64,000 nucleotides of DNA from an uncultured Acetatifactor sp. (GCA_910578185.1 CAJTPN010000010.1:73541-137540), one strand, 5' to 3'. Shown: positions 18,886-27,648, numbered from the stretch's first letter. Made by a program: numbers and translations. The notes: a model not told the origin generated them from the sequence alone.

Positions 18886-20094
18886 ATGTATATTATCGGC
18901 GGAATTATTAAGACCATGGCGGGAGCGGATATCAAAGACGGCTGTATCCACATAGCGGATGGGAAGATAGAAGCCATCGGTTCAAGGGATGAAGTTGAAT
19001 TTTGCCCTGTAGACGGCGAAGAAGTAATCGAAGTCAGGGACGGTATCATCATGCCGGGGATTATTGAAGCACACTGTCATATGGGAATTACGGAAGAGAA
19101 AAAGGGAATGGAAGGGGACGATTGTAATGAAACGGTGGATCCCATAACCCCCTGTCTGAGAGCTATAGACGCCATTAATACCATGGATGCGGCTTTTGAC
19201 GATGCAGTGCGGGCAGGAATTACTTCCGCCATGATAGGACCGGGCAGCTCCAATGTGGTGGGAGGACAGTTTGCGTTTATAAAGACAAAGGGACGGCGGG
19301 TGGATGATTTGGTGGTGAAGGCGCCGGCCGCCATGAAAGTTGCTTTTGGGGAAAACCCCAAGGTTAATTATTCCGGTCAGGGGAAGAGCCCTTCCACCAG
19401 GATGGCCATTGCCGCAATGCTGCGTCAGGAATTGACAAAAGCGGTTCAGTATGGGGAAAAAAAGAAAGGGGCTAAGGATCGGGGAGAAACGTTTGAAGAG
19501 GATTTTGCCATGGAGTGTTGGCTGCCTGTGGTACGGCGAGAGATTCCGCTGAAAGCGCATGTACATCGGGTGGATGACATCTTTACGGCAGTCAGGATTG
19601 CAAAAGAATTTCAGCTGAAAATGACTCTGGATCATTGCTCCGAAGGTCATTTGATTGCGGAGGAACTGGCGGCGGAAGGGTTTCCTGCCATTGTGGGGCC
19701 GGACCTGGCGAGCCGGAGCAAAATAGAGGTACAGAATATGGCTTTTAAAACCGTGGGTGTTTTGAATAAATCAGGCGTCGTCACGGCAATTACCACCGAT
19801 CACCCGGTCTCCCTGATCCAGTCTCTGCCTCTATGCGCAGGGCTTGCGGTAAAGTCAGGACTGGATTTGGAAGAGGGATACAAGGCAATTACCATTTCTC
19901 CGGCCCGGATCTGCGGTGTGGCGGATCGAGTGGGCAGCCTGGAGGTTGGAAAGGATGCGGATATCGCCATTTTCGACGGAAATCCCATGGAAGTGTTTAC
20001 CAGGACGCTTTATACGATCATAGACGGAAAGGTAGTGTACAAGCTTGATTCACTTATACAGGAACGGAGCGCAAAGTACAGTCCCCAATCCTGA
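18886..20094 (+). CDS. Metal-dependent amidohydrolase (imidazolonepropionase-like)
   Basis: A 402-residue amidohydrolase-superfamily TIM-barrel enzyme. The N-terminal beta-sandwich (GGIIKTMAGADIKDGCIHIADGKIEAIG) is followed by the metal-binding EAHCHMGI (H-x-H), a candidate bridging region GQGKSPSTRM, DHCSEGH, and the late ITTDHPV Asp/His motif. The C-terminal VGSLEVGKDADIAIFDGNP returns to the sandwich. These features fit cytosolic deaminases, imidazolonepropionases and prolidase-like amidohydrolases; the substrate cannot be fixed. Its last 85 bases overlap the 3' end of the convergent gene on the minus strand. Confidence 0.82.
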   Translation: MYIIGGIIKTMAGADIKDGCIHIADGKIEAIGSRDEVEFCPVDGEEVIEVRDGIIMPGIIEAHCHMGITEEKKGMEGDDCNETVDPITPCLRAIDAINTMDAAFDDAVRAGITSAMIGPGSSNVVGGQFAFIKTKGRRVDDLVVKAPAAMKVAFGENPKVNYSGQGKSPSTRMAIAAMLRQELTKAVQYGEKKKGAKDRGETFEEDFAMECWLPVVRREIPLKAHVHRVDDIFTAVRIAKEFQLKMTLDHCSEGHLIAEELAAEGFPAIVGPDLASRSKIEVQNMAFKTVGVLNKSGVVTAITTDHPVSLIQSLPLCAGLAVKSGLDLEEGYKAITISPARICGVADRVGSLEVGKDADIAIFDGNPMEVFTRTLYTIIDGKVVYKLDSLIQERSAKYSPQS

Positions 20095-21890
20095 TCGTTG
20101 GCATAGGGATCATAAAAGCCGGTGGCTGCTCCATTAACGGATACGGGATAAACGTAAGCACAGGAAGCGGAACCGTCCGGATGAATCAGGCTCAGCACGG
20201 AGCGATAGGCCTGTTTTGCCCTTTGCAGGTACTCCCGGGAGCCTGTGATCCTGGCAAAATCCAGAAAGGCATTTGCCGTCAGAGCACTCCAGTAATGGGG
20301 GAAGGTGTCCCCATAGGCTTTGCGTTTCCCGAACCAGTATCCGTCCCAATGACGTATGGCGGTTTCATATAAGTGATAATCAGGCTGGAAACCGTTAAAC
20401 ATTTCCAGCACATCCAGTTGTTTTTTTGCAGCGTCCAGATAGATGCTTTCGTTTGTGATCAAGAAGGTCTGAAGCAGTATATTTGCTGCGGGCGCAACGA
20501 TGCTCTGCTCATATTTCACTTCATGAGCAGGATAATCAAGACCGGTTTCGGCTATGTAGTCGGCATGTTTTCGAAACCAGGATACGGCTGTATCTGCCTC
20601 CCGGTCCATATGGCATTCTTTTAAAGCTGTGACAAGTCCCATCACAGGAACTTCTATGGCATAAAAGTGATCTCCGCCCTGTCGGTAAAAAAACAGCATG
20701 ATTCGATAGGCGGTCTCAAGCAATTCCCGATCTTTAAAAAGCGTATACAATTCCAGATAGAATAAACTCATCCAGGGATAATTGTAGAGTCTGTGATAGG
20801 AATTGTTATAGGCGTAGTCATTAAAAACCTCGCCGGTTTCCCGACAAAGCAGATTCTTTTCCACATAGCTTATGTATTTTTTCAAACTATCCATAAGCTT
20901 TTCATCTCTGTGTGCCTGGAGATATTTTGCTATGAGCAGGCCCATGCCGATACGCTCCCGGCCCCCGTTATAGTCGTTGGCGCGATGGTAATACATATGC
21001 TTTTCTTCGTTGTCGTAGATAAGATAAGCGCCGTCCAATCTGCTTTCCGGGTTTTGATATTGCTGATTATCACATATAAAATGACAGCGCTTTTCCGCAA
21101 GTATTTCCAGCTCCGGCAATACCAAAATATTGCAGTGTGTGGAGATTCCGTCGATGTTGATTTCATAGGAATACTGGCCGGGATTTTCCGCCTTTTCCGA
21201 AAGGAAGAGCCTGGCGTTATCCTGTTTAGAACTGACAGGAATTTTATCCCTTGTGATCAGGGCATTTTTAAATGCAAAAAAAGGACGAATGCTGACGGCA
21301 ATGCTTTCTCCTTTAAATACAATATAATTTTCTGCGGAAACCTGAATAAAGTGTTTGTTGTACAGGCATAGTTTCTCTTGAAAATCTTTGAGGCCGCTGT
21401 GCCAGAAAAGTGTCCATGCAATCGTAAAGTGTTGTCCCGGTGCAAGGGTTACTGGCGCAGGGTGCAGTATAAAGTCGCCTCTGTCATTGCTGATCTGTGC
21501 GGTATCGCGTTCAATACTGTAGCCGCCAAGGCGGCCCTCTGTCAGCACCAGTCCAAGGTGGGGCGCTTCCCCGCCCATTCTCAGACACATTACATAAGAT
21601 ATATTTTCTCCGCACCAGATATGAGTATGGCATCTGGCAGTCATACACACCTTGGAACCGGCTATATAGTCGTCGTTAAAGGGGGTGTAGATGCCTATGC
21701 TGTTTAAAGAGGTGAAAATATCCTTATCCGTTTTGTTGGTAAAGACATACCTTTCGGTAATGATATCCTGTGAACGTTCGCTGCTCTTGGCCACGGTAAT
21801 GCCCTTAGGACATGTTACCGTCCCCCATTGGGTATGCCCTTCAATCCAGTTCATGCCGTATGGATCCGAGGGATGTGATAATGATTTCAT
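20010..21890 (-). CDS. Six-hairpin-glycosidase-like protein of unknown function
   Basis: A 626-residue protein without signal peptide. The C-terminal ~370 residues show repeating helix pairs with aromatic motifs (YNNSYHRLYNYPWMSLFYLELYTLF, ETAIRHWDGYWFGKRKAYGD, HYWSALTANAFLDFARITGSREYLQRAKQAYRSVL), which suggest an (alpha/alpha)6 barrel as in many glycoside hydrolases and lyases. The N-terminal ~230 residues look beta-rich. ATG 21890 is preferred because a GGGCAGG site lies upstream; the in-frame codon at 21935 adds 15 residues. Catalytic residues and substrate are not identifiable. The 3' end overlaps the convergent amidohydrolase gene by 85 bases. Confidence 0.6.
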   Translation of the reverse strand: MKSLSHPSDPYGMNWIEGHTQWGTVTCPKGITVAKSSERSQDIITERYVFTNKTDKDIFTSLNSIGIYTPFNDDYIAGSKVCMTARCHTHIWCGENISYVMCLRMGGEAPHLGLVLTEGRLGGYSIERDTAQISNDRGDFILHPAPVTLAPGQHFTIAWTLFWHSGLKDFQEKLCLYNKHFIQVSAENYIVFKGESIAVSIRPFFAFKNALITRDKIPVSSKQDNARLFLSEKAENPGQYSYEINIDGISTHCNILVLPELEILAEKRCHFICDNQQYQNPESRLDGAYLIYDNEEKHMYYHRANDYNGGRERIGMGLLIAKYLQAHRDEKLMDSLKKYISYVEKNLLCRETGEVFNDYAYNNSYHRLYNYPWMSLFYLELYTLFKDRELLETAYRIMLFFYRQGGDHFYAIEVPVMGLVTALKECHMDREADTAVSWFRKHADYIAETGLDYPAHEVKYEQSIVAPAANILLQTFLITNESIYLDAAKKQLDVLEMFNGFQPDYHLYETAIRHWDGYWFGKRKAYGDTFPHYWSALTANAFLDFARITGSREYLQRAKQAYRSVLSLIHPDGSASCAYVYPVSVNGAATGFYDPYANDQDWGLYFALRSCISESSLYTTFPSMIV

Positions 21891-22146
21891 TATAATGACC
21901 TGCCCTTTCCGAAGCCTGTGAGAGATTGGATACAAAGTAAAACAGTACAGGCTAAACTTTATTTGGAATCTGATTTTATTTTATAGAGTATTGGTTATTT
22001 TTGCAAGGATGATTTGCGGTCAAATGTTGATAACTTGTTTGACTTGGATTGATTTGGATTATGGTCCAAGTGACTGTAGACAGCGCAATCGTCTCAAATA
22101 TGACCTGTCGCTTGATCTGCCTCTGGATATTTCAGAATATTATTTA

Positions 22147-22175
22147 TTGCTTTAGAGTGGAAAAAAGTGTATAAT
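22147..22175 (+). promoter_or_regulatory. Promoter of the tandem HTH-TPR regulator genes
   Basis: TTGCTT (22147-22152) and a perfect TATAAT (22170-22175) are separated by 17 bases. The leader to the first regulator is about 155 nt. The rest of 21891-22337 holds nothing else I can name. Confidence 0.7.
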
Positions 22176-22337
22176 ATAGATTAAAAAGTGTTGAAAAGTT
22201 ATAGCTTAAAATGAAACGGGGAAGGCGGCTTTTTGTATAAAATATGCCCAGGATCAGGGCGGAAAGGGATACCTATGATAAGAAGACGTAGAAAGAACAG
22301 GAAAGTATAACAGGATAAAGAAAAAAGGGGATTCATT

Positions 22338-23276
22338 ATGGAAAAAAATACATTTGGGAAGGTGTCAGCATCTTACCGGAAACGGTATGGGCTGCAACGA
22401 AAGGTGATTTATGAAGGTATTTGTTCTCCTACCACTTTTACAAGGGCGGAGACAGAGGAAAGAAACTTGGATTTCCTTGTCATTGAGACACTGCTGGCAA
22501 GGATGGGAAAAAGGTCTGTGGGATTTGAGTCCATGCTTCGAGAAGAAGACGGGGCATTGTGGGAGAAGCGGCTGGAGATAAAAGTGGCCATGTCAAACGG
22601 AGACTATCCTGCGGTGGACAGGGGCATTCAGGAATATCGTCTGCAAGTTTCCCAGGAGAACTGGCTGCATGAACAATTTTGTCTATATTATGAGATGAAG
22701 CTGGCCGAGAGGAATGGAAAAGATCAGGATAAGGTGTGTAAGCTGGCGGCAAGGGCCCTGGCATTGACAAAGGAAAAATTCGATTTGCCCGATCAGCAGA
22801 ATAATTTGTACACCCCCATGGAAATGGACATGCTGTTGGCTTTGGTCAGAAACAGGCAGGGAGAATGGAAAGCAAGCTGCAGGGTGGAAAGCGGGCTGCT
22901 GGATATAGTGAGGTATATGGAAATATGTTATCAGGAAGACAGACATGAGGACATAGAGGGAGACGTGTGGCTGGAACTGATTAAAGTGTCGGAATGCTCA
23001 GATGAGAATGGCAAGGAGCTCTACTACATAGAGAAAGCGCTGAAATGCTTTGACGGAACCACCGGTATTCGCAGGCTGGCGGAGCTGCACTTTATCAAGG
23101 CAAAATTGATTGAACGTTGGAAGAGAGCAGGGGATGGTTGTAAGGATTGGCTTAGGGAGTGTATGGAGGAGTGCAGGATGGCCCATACCATATATGCTAT
23201 TATGGGGATGGACAGGGAGCGCAATGCAGTGGAGAAGTATTGTGAGGAGGAATTACAATGGCATATTACAATATGA
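22338..23276 (+). CDS. HTH-TPR regulator-like protein (first of tandem pair)
   Basis: A 312-residue cytoplasmic protein. The N-terminal ~65 residues align by eye with the HTH of the next gene (KVIYEGICSPTTFTRAETEER against HEVCHGICSTVELSRIENGKN). The rest is helical, repeat-like sequence suggesting TPR units, as in Rgg/PlcR-type peptide-sensing regulators. The HTH is less canonical than in its neighbour, so DNA binding may be weakened. Its stop overlaps the start of the next gene by 19 bases, which implies translational coupling. The position just before the RiPP island suggests local regulation, but this is inference. Confidence 0.6.
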   Translation: MEKNTFGKVSASYRKRYGLQRKVIYEGICSPTTFTRAETEERNLDFLVIETLLARMGKRSVGFESMLREEDGALWEKRLEIKVAMSNGDYPAVDRGIQEYRLQVSQENWLHEQFCLYYEMKLAERNGKDQDKVCKLAARALALTKEKFDLPDQQNNLYTPMEMDMLLALVRNRQGEWKASCRVESGLLDIVRYMEICYQEDRHEDIEGDVWLELIKVSECSDENGKELYYIEKALKCFDGTTGIRRLAELHFIKAKLIERWKRAGDGCKDWLRECMEECRMAHTIYAIMGMDRERNAVEKYCEEELQWHITI

Positions 23277-24199
23277 ACAAAGTAATTCAGCTGACAAGGA
23301 CGGCAATGGGAATGCGGCAGCATGAAGTGTGCCATGGGATATGCAGTACGGTGGAATTGTCGCGGATTGAGAACGGAAAGAATGGGGTGAGAAAAGAGAA
23401 CTTCCGAAAGCTGATGGCGCGAATGGGGAGAACGGCTGAACAGGTCTATGCGGTTTGCGTTGGTAAAGATGGAGACCTGCTGAGAGAAAGGGAAGAGCTG
23501 GAAAGGGCGCTGAAACGATTTGACTATGATCAGGCGGAGGAATACCTGAACAGGATGCGGGAAAGAGCGGATGACAATGTGCTCACAATGCAATATATAG
23601 CAAGGGATGAGGCGCTGATAGATTATCATAAAGGAAGGATAAATGCAGAGGGATTGCGGAAGCGGATAGACGGAGTGATCCGTATGACGGTGCCGGGATA
23701 TGAGAAGTTTTTGAATCAGACGGATAGGGTATTTCCCTTCGTTTTGGAGGAACTGCTGGTGTTATTAAGCCTGGAGAACGCGTATGTGTATTTACAGCAG
23801 TATGATATGGGTAAAAAAATAAACAGCACGATTCTGCAGTGCCTGAATGCGGGATATATGCTGAATCCGGACAGGCTTACCATGGAGATTACGGTACGGA
23901 GAAACCTTGCCAAAATCTATACAAGGGAAGGAAAGTACGTAGAGGCACTGAAAGAAATAGAAGACTGCATGACGTTGTCTGTAAAAATTGATTATGGGCA
24001 TATGATTGCGCCTCTTTTGGTATCAAAAGCTTTTAATTATATTTGGATGGTAAAGCAGGAACAATGGCCGGAAAATCAGCTGAAGAATGCGGCGCAATAC
24101 TTGCGGCAGGCATATTATATTACTGCCGCAAGGGGCGACGCAAAGTTGATGGATGTCATCAAAGATTATTATCAGAAGCATTTTGGATATTGGGGTTAA
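23258..24199 (+). CDS. HTH-TPR transcriptional regulator (second of tandem pair)
   Basis: A 313-residue XRE-type HTH (residues ~6-58: VIQLTRTAMGMRQHEVCHGICS, ELSRIENGKNGVRKENFRKLMARMG) followed by a helical TPR-like region (RREELERALKRFDYDQAEEYLNRM, LRRNLAKIYTREGKYVEALKEIEDC). This is the architecture of peptide-responsive regulators (PlcR, Rgg, NprR families). It overlaps the upstream paralogue and precedes the RiPP locus by about 530 bases. A regulator of that locus is plausible. A 32-codon hydrophobic frame directly downstream (24271-24369) is a possible cognate peptide, unproven. Confidence 0.7.
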   Translation: MAYYNMNKVIQLTRTAMGMRQHEVCHGICSTVELSRIENGKNGVRKENFRKLMARMGRTAEQVYAVCVGKDGDLLREREELERALKRFDYDQAEEYLNRMRERADDNVLTMQYIARDEALIDYHKGRINAEGLRKRIDGVIRMTVPGYEKFLNQTDRVFPFVLEELLVLLSLENAYVYLQQYDMGKKINSTILQCLNAGYMLNPDRLTMEITVRRNLAKIYTREGKYVEALKEIEDCMTLSVKIDYGHMIAPLLVSKAFNYIWMVKQEQWPENQLKNAAQYLRQAYYITAARGDAKLMDVIKDYYQKHFGYWG

Positions 24200-24270
24200 G
24201 TATTGGTGGAATCGTTAATAGGTTCTTCTTCTGTTGGGGGAGAAGTAGGTAGTCCGTAGACAGCACAGGC

Positions 24271-24369
24271 ATGTATATCGGTATTGTGATAAGTCTGGAA
24301 ATAGCTGTTAGGCACAGTATGGTCAATATTACGCTCCTTTTGAAAAGGTCAGTTATTCTATTCATTTAG
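24271..24369 (+). CDS. Possible small hydrophobic peptide gene
   Basis: ATG 24271 opens 32 codons encoding a hydrophobic peptide, starting MYIGIVISLEIAV and ending LLLKRSVILFI. It follows the TPR regulator by 71 bases, the usual place for a signal-peptide gene in PlcR/Rgg systems. The ribosome-binding site is weak (ACAGGC), so this may be a chance frame. Confidence 0.2.
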   Translation: MYIGIVISLEIAVRHSMVNITLLLKRSVILFI

Positions 24370-24430
24370 AGATTTCTTCTGAATTGTAGTTATAACATAA
24401 TGTATGTTGTTGCAGCGGCAGTGACTTAAC

Positions 24431-24460
24431 AAAACCGGAAAATGATTATTTTCCGGTTTT
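24431..24460 (+). terminator. Intrinsic terminator after the regulator pair
   Basis: AAAACCGGAAAAT (24431-24443) pairs perfectly with ATTTTCCGGTTTT (24448-24460), with a 4-nt loop. It can act on both strands and isolates the regulators from the RiPP locus. Confidence 0.85.
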
Positions 24461-24659
24461 GTTATGGTGTAATTTGGTAATGTGTGATATAAAGAAGAGG
24501 AAATAAATGTTAGCTTATGTTTTAGAGTGTACAAATGATAAACATTCTGTGGGAAACTGACAGGTATCGTGTATTGCTAAAAAGAGAGCTGTTGTTTGAT
24601 TAATTAAATAGTAATGTGTGTTAAGTTGATATATATTTGCAATGCCTTGTGTCATTGTG

Positions 24660-24678
24660 TATGTCAAATTATGACATA
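24660..24678 (+). promoter_or_regulatory. Palindromic operator candidate upstream of the RiPP locus
   Basis: TATGTCA-AATTA-TGACATA is a perfect 7-bp inverted repeat with a 5-bp spacer. It lies 48 bases before the first gene of the island, overlapping the likely promoter (TACAAT at 24687-24692). It is a candidate site for a dimeric regulator such as the nearby HTH-TPR proteins. Confidence 0.45.
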
Positions 24679-24725
24679 AATTGCAGTACAATAAAAGTGT
24701 AGAATAAGATAGGTGTACTAAAATA

Positions 24726-25625
24726 ATGGTAGATAAACTGTATAAAATCGAAAGAAAGCTTCTGTATAAAGAACTTGAGCCGTTGTTTAAGGAACTTTCT
24801 TCAGTGAAATATGCTGTGGTGAAAGGTGAGGCTTTGTCACAACAAATATATGGTGTTCCGGATCGTAGAAGGTCAAGTGATATTGATATCCTGACAGATA
24901 AGAGGAATGTGGAGTTTTTGGAGAAGCAACTTCTTAAACTTGGGTTTAAACAAAAACTACCAGAGGATAGTGCGGAAACCAGACGCAATAGGGTGTTATG
25001 CATGGCTTATTCTCATCAGATCCCCTCATATCATAAAGAAAAGTTTGGATTTTATTTCAATGTAGATGTGAATTATGATATTTTCTGGGGGGAGTATGAG
25101 GGGTGGCGATGTTCTATTGATGAATTCTTGAGTGACTCGGTGGATATGGAGATTTACGGTGTTACAGTGAAGACACTGCCTGTAGAAAAGGCTTTTGTTC
25201 AGCTTATCCTTCATCACTACAAGGAGATGAATTCGCTTTATCATTTGAGCCAACACAACACTATTCGTACAGAGATGTTTATGGATGTGTATAATATGCT
25301 GAAGAATAATGTAGAAGTGCTTTCAAGTGAAATAGTAAAATGTTTGAGTGATCAATATTCCATCGGGAAGTATATGTATTATATGTTATATTTCACAGGA
25401 AAAGTGTTTGAACATGTAGATTTTTGTGAATACGTACGTAAACTTAAGATATATGAAGATTCTTCGCTCCTTGAGTGTTATGGTTTATGCACAAGCGAAC
25501 GAAAAAAATGGGGGCTTTCGTTTGAGGAAAGATTGGGGTATGAGAAGGTTAATGAATATATTCAAGAGAACTTGAATTTGGAGGAAGCTAAGAAAGTAGA
25601 AATTAATTATAATATATTTACGTAA
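24726..25625 (+). CDS. Nucleotidyltransferase-like protein (NTP_transf_5 type)
   Basis: A 299-residue protein of the uncharacterised nucleotidyltransferase group that often accompanies Firmicute RiPP loci (for example next to HPr-kinase homologues in lasso-peptide clusters). The MNT-fold signature is visible: VVKGEALSQQIYG (residues ~31-43), then SSDIDIL with Asp52 and Asp54 as metal-binding candidates. A helical C-terminus follows. The usual activity would be transfer of a nucleotide to a protein, peptide or small molecule; here it may add to a phosphorylated or hydroxylated peptide. The ribosome-binding site is weak (AGGTG). It opens the AT-rich island, and the next gene follows after 187 bases. 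Confidence 0.7.
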   Translation: MVDKLYKIERKLLYKELEPLFKELSSVKYAVVKGEALSQQIYGVPDRRRSSDIDILTDKRNVEFLEKQLLKLGFKQKLPEDSAETRRNRVLCMAYSHQIPSYHKEKFGFYFNVDVNYDIFWGEYEGWRCSIDEFLSDSVDMEIYGVTVKTLPVEKAFVQLILHHYKEMNSLYHLSQHNTIRTEMFMDVYNMLKNNVEVLSSEIVKCLSDQYSIGKYMYYMLYFTGKVFEHVDFCEYVRKLKIYEDSSLLECYGLCTSERKKWGLSFEERLGYEKVNEYIQENLNLEEAKKVEINYNIFT

Positions 25626-25812
25626 ATACATTACATAAATAAAGCGTTAAAAGGTTGATTTCAAATCACCATTTTGATATTGTGCAAAACTTTACACTCA
25701 ATAATCACTTTTAAAGTGTTTTAGTATTTGACTTTTTGGACAAAATGCATAAGTGTTTTTGATAAAATATCCTTTTGACGCTTGAATCATCAAATATATC
25801 AAGGAGAAGCTT

Positions 25813-26895
25813 ATGAACATAAATGAATTACGAGGATTTACTATTTATGTTACCAATGATTGCAATCTAAGGTGTAAACATTGTTGGGTGTCAGGGGGGA
25901 AAAGTGCTGACTATTTGGATTATGAATTGATAATTTCCAGGATATTAGAAGCTTATGATATGGGAGTTAGGAATTTTTTGATCACAGGCGGAGAACCGTT
26001 TATGCATCCGCAGATAATAGATATAATTGAGTGCATTGCAAAAAAAGAAGGAGCTTACGTTGATATTGAAACTAATGCAACTCTGATCGGCGATTGCGAT
26101 ATAGAGCGAATGGAAAAGTATAAGAACATTAGTTTGTTTGCAAGCATAGATTCTTCGACGGCAAGTACTCATGATTCTATCAGAGGAATTAATGGTGCTT
26201 TTGATATTACCAAAAGAACTGTGGAGAAGTTAGTTAAGCATGGCTTGTTATATCAATGCATTATGGCTGTTAGCAAATTAAATGAGGCTGATGTAGAGAA
26301 TACCATTCAATTGTGTATCCAATTAGGTGTGAAAATATTGCGTGTACTCCCTGTGCAACCATGTGGTCGTGGAGAAGAATTGGCGCAAAACAGAATAACG
26401 TTTGATGTGAAAGAACGCATTAAATTTTATGAACAACAGCAAAAATTGATGGAAAAGTATAAAGGACAGATATTAATAAAAACCCCTATTCCACCTGCAT
26501 TTATGAAGTTGAAAAATGTATTAAACTATCGTAATGAATGTTCTTTCTGTAATCGTTTGACTTTGCTGCCTAATGGTAGATATAGTATGTGTGGAATTGG
26601 AGAGGCACATCCGAACTATCAGTTCGGTGAGAATTATTTAACAACGGTTTTTGATTGCTGGAATAATAACCCAACAGTTCAAAAATTATCAAACGAGACA
26701 AAAAAATATAAGTCCCCATGTCAACTGTGTATTTATAAGAATATTTGCAAAGGCTTTTGCCACGCGATATCAATACAAGATTCAATAAATATGGATGAAC
26801 AATATCGATTCTGCTATGAAGCATACAAAGAGGGATTATTTCCATCAAATGCTTTAGTGCATAGTGCAAAGGAGATAAAAAATGAAAATGAATAA
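25813..26895 (+). CDS. Radical SAM/SPASM peptide-modifying enzyme (first)
   Basis: A 360-residue radical SAM enzyme. The [4Fe-4S]/SAM motif is CNLRCKHC (Cys17, Cys21, Cys24), followed by the SAM-binding LITGGEPFMHP. A C-terminal SPASM-type Cys set (ECSFCNRL, YSMCGIG, CQLCIYKNICKGFC, then C in RFCYEAY) should bind auxiliary clusters. Such enzymes install thioether, carbon-carbon or ether cross-links, or epimers, in RiPP precursors. AAGGAG precedes the ATG. The stop overlaps the PqqD-like gene by 14 bases, so the pair is translationally coupled, as expected for an enzyme and its leader-binding partner. The exact chemistry cannot be predicted from sequence. Confidence 0.9.
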   Translation: MNINELRGFTIYVTNDCNLRCKHCWVSGGKSADYLDYELIISRILEAYDMGVRNFLITGGEPFMHPQIIDIIECIAKKEGAYVDIETNATLIGDCDIERMEKYKNISLFASIDSSTASTHDSIRGINGAFDITKRTVEKLVKHGLLYQCIMAVSKLNEADVENTIQLCIQLGVKILRVLPVQPCGRGEELAQNRITFDVKERIKFYEQQQKLMEKYKGQILIKTPIPPAFMKLKNVLNYRNECSFCNRLTLLPNGRYSMCGIGEAHPNYQFGENYLTTVFDCWNNNPTVQKLSNETKKYKSPCQLCIYKNICKGFCHAISIQDSINMDEQYRFCYEAYKEGLFPSNALVHSAKEIKNENE

Positions 26896-27184
26896 TGTGG
26901 TTGTGAGAAACGCAAATTTGGTTGTAAATACAGATGTAGAAAAAGTTGAGGAAGAGGAGTTAGAGTTTGCAATTGTTTTTGATATTGATGAGGAAAGGAT
27001 GTTTTATTTGAATAACACATCTTACGAAATATTTAAAATTGCGGAAGTACAAATTTCTACACAAGAGATAGTTGATCACTTTAAGGAAAATTATTCTGTG
27101 ACTTCTGACGATATTGAAAGCATTAATCAGGTGATCCTTGATATGCTTGATAAAAATATTCTACTGCACGCTGTCAAAGAATGA
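26882..27184 (+). CDS. PqqD-like RiPP recognition protein
   Basis: A 100-residue protein with the PqqD/RRE fold pattern: an N-terminal strand region, FAIVFDIDEERMFYLNNTSYEIFKIAE (strands, then helix with conserved Asn/Tyr), and a C-terminal winged helix (TQEIVDHFKENYSVTSDDIESINQVILDML). RRE proteins bind precursor leader peptides and hand them to the modifying enzymes. It overlaps the first radical SAM gene and lies 50 bases before the first precursor gene. The (F/Y)-I-x-P motif in the three leaders is the likely ligand, by analogy with the Y-x-x-P motif bound by lasso-peptide RREs. Confidence 0.85.
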   Translation: MKMNNVVVRNANLVVNTDVEKVEEEELEFAIVFDIDEERMFYLNNTSYEIFKIAEVQISTQEIVDHFKENYSVTSDDIESINQVILDMLDKNILLHAVKE

Positions 27185-27234
27185 ATGCCTTTGCCAATAA
27201 TGGTTAATGAAATATTATGAATTTAGGAGGAAAC

Positions 27235-27357
27235 ATGAGAAAATTTATTAGACCCATTGTAAAAGAAATCAATAATGTTTTTGCAGCTACAACCAATACC
27301 TGTACCAGTGCTGGCACTGGTAATAATAATAACTGCAGTACCAGCGGTATGGGATAA
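27235..27357 (+). CDS. RiPP precursor peptide A
   Basis: 40 codons; AGGAGG ends 6 bases upstream of ATG 27235. The leader MRKFIRPIVKEI carries the FIRP motif. The core half has TNTCTSAGTG, an Asn run (residues 30-33) and CSTSGMG, with cysteines at 23 and 34. It is the most divergent leader of the three (NNVFAATT in place of ELYGRGN). It lies between the PqqD-like gene and the second radical SAM gene, as expected for a substrate. No homologous family was recognised by eye. Confidence 0.8.
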   Translation: MRKFIRPIVKEINNVFAATTNTCTSAGTGNNNNCSTSGMG

Positions 27358-27379
27358 TTCTGTAATATGAGGTGATCAC

Positions 27380-27502
27380 ATGAAAAAATTTATTTGTCCT
27401 GAAGTTGTGGAAATATCTGAATTGTATGGTCGAGGAAATAATACGTGTACAAGTTCAGGTTCTGGAAACAATAATAATCCATGTAGTACCAGTGGAAAAT
27501 GA
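27380..27502 (+). CDS. RiPP precursor peptide B
   Basis: 40 codons from ATG 27380, with GAGGTG upstream. The leader MKKFICPEVVEISELYGRGN is followed by TCTSSGSG, an Asn run and PCSTSGK. Core cysteines are at 23 and 35; an extra Cys6 sits inside the leader recognition motif. The segment from ELYGRG to TCTSSG is nearly identical to peptide C at both protein and DNA level, indicating recent duplication. It starts 22 bases after peptide A ends. Confidence 0.8.
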   Translation: MKKFICPEVVEISELYGRGNNTCTSSGSGNNNNPCSTSGK

Positions 27503-27522
27503 TTAAGAGGAGATGATATTGT

Positions 27523-27648
27523 TTGAAAAGGTACATTAAGCCTATAGTAATTGAACTTACTGAATTGTATGGTCGAGGAAATAATACATGTACAAGTTCA
27601 GGAAAGGGCGAATACAATACTTGTACCCATGTTGGTTCCGGAACATAA
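27523..27648 (+). CDS. RiPP precursor peptide C
   Basis: 41 codons beginning at the TTG at 27523, with AGAGGAGATG upstream; no ATG is in frame. The leader is MKRYIKPIVIELTELYGRGN. The core has TCTSSGKG, then EYN replacing the Asn run, and TCTHVGSGT. Cysteines are at 23 and 34. Position and motif conservation with peptides A and B support the unusual start. The second radical SAM gene begins 45 bases later. Confidence 0.75.
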   Translation: MKRYIKPIVIELTELYGRGNNTCTSSGKGEYNTCTHVGSGT

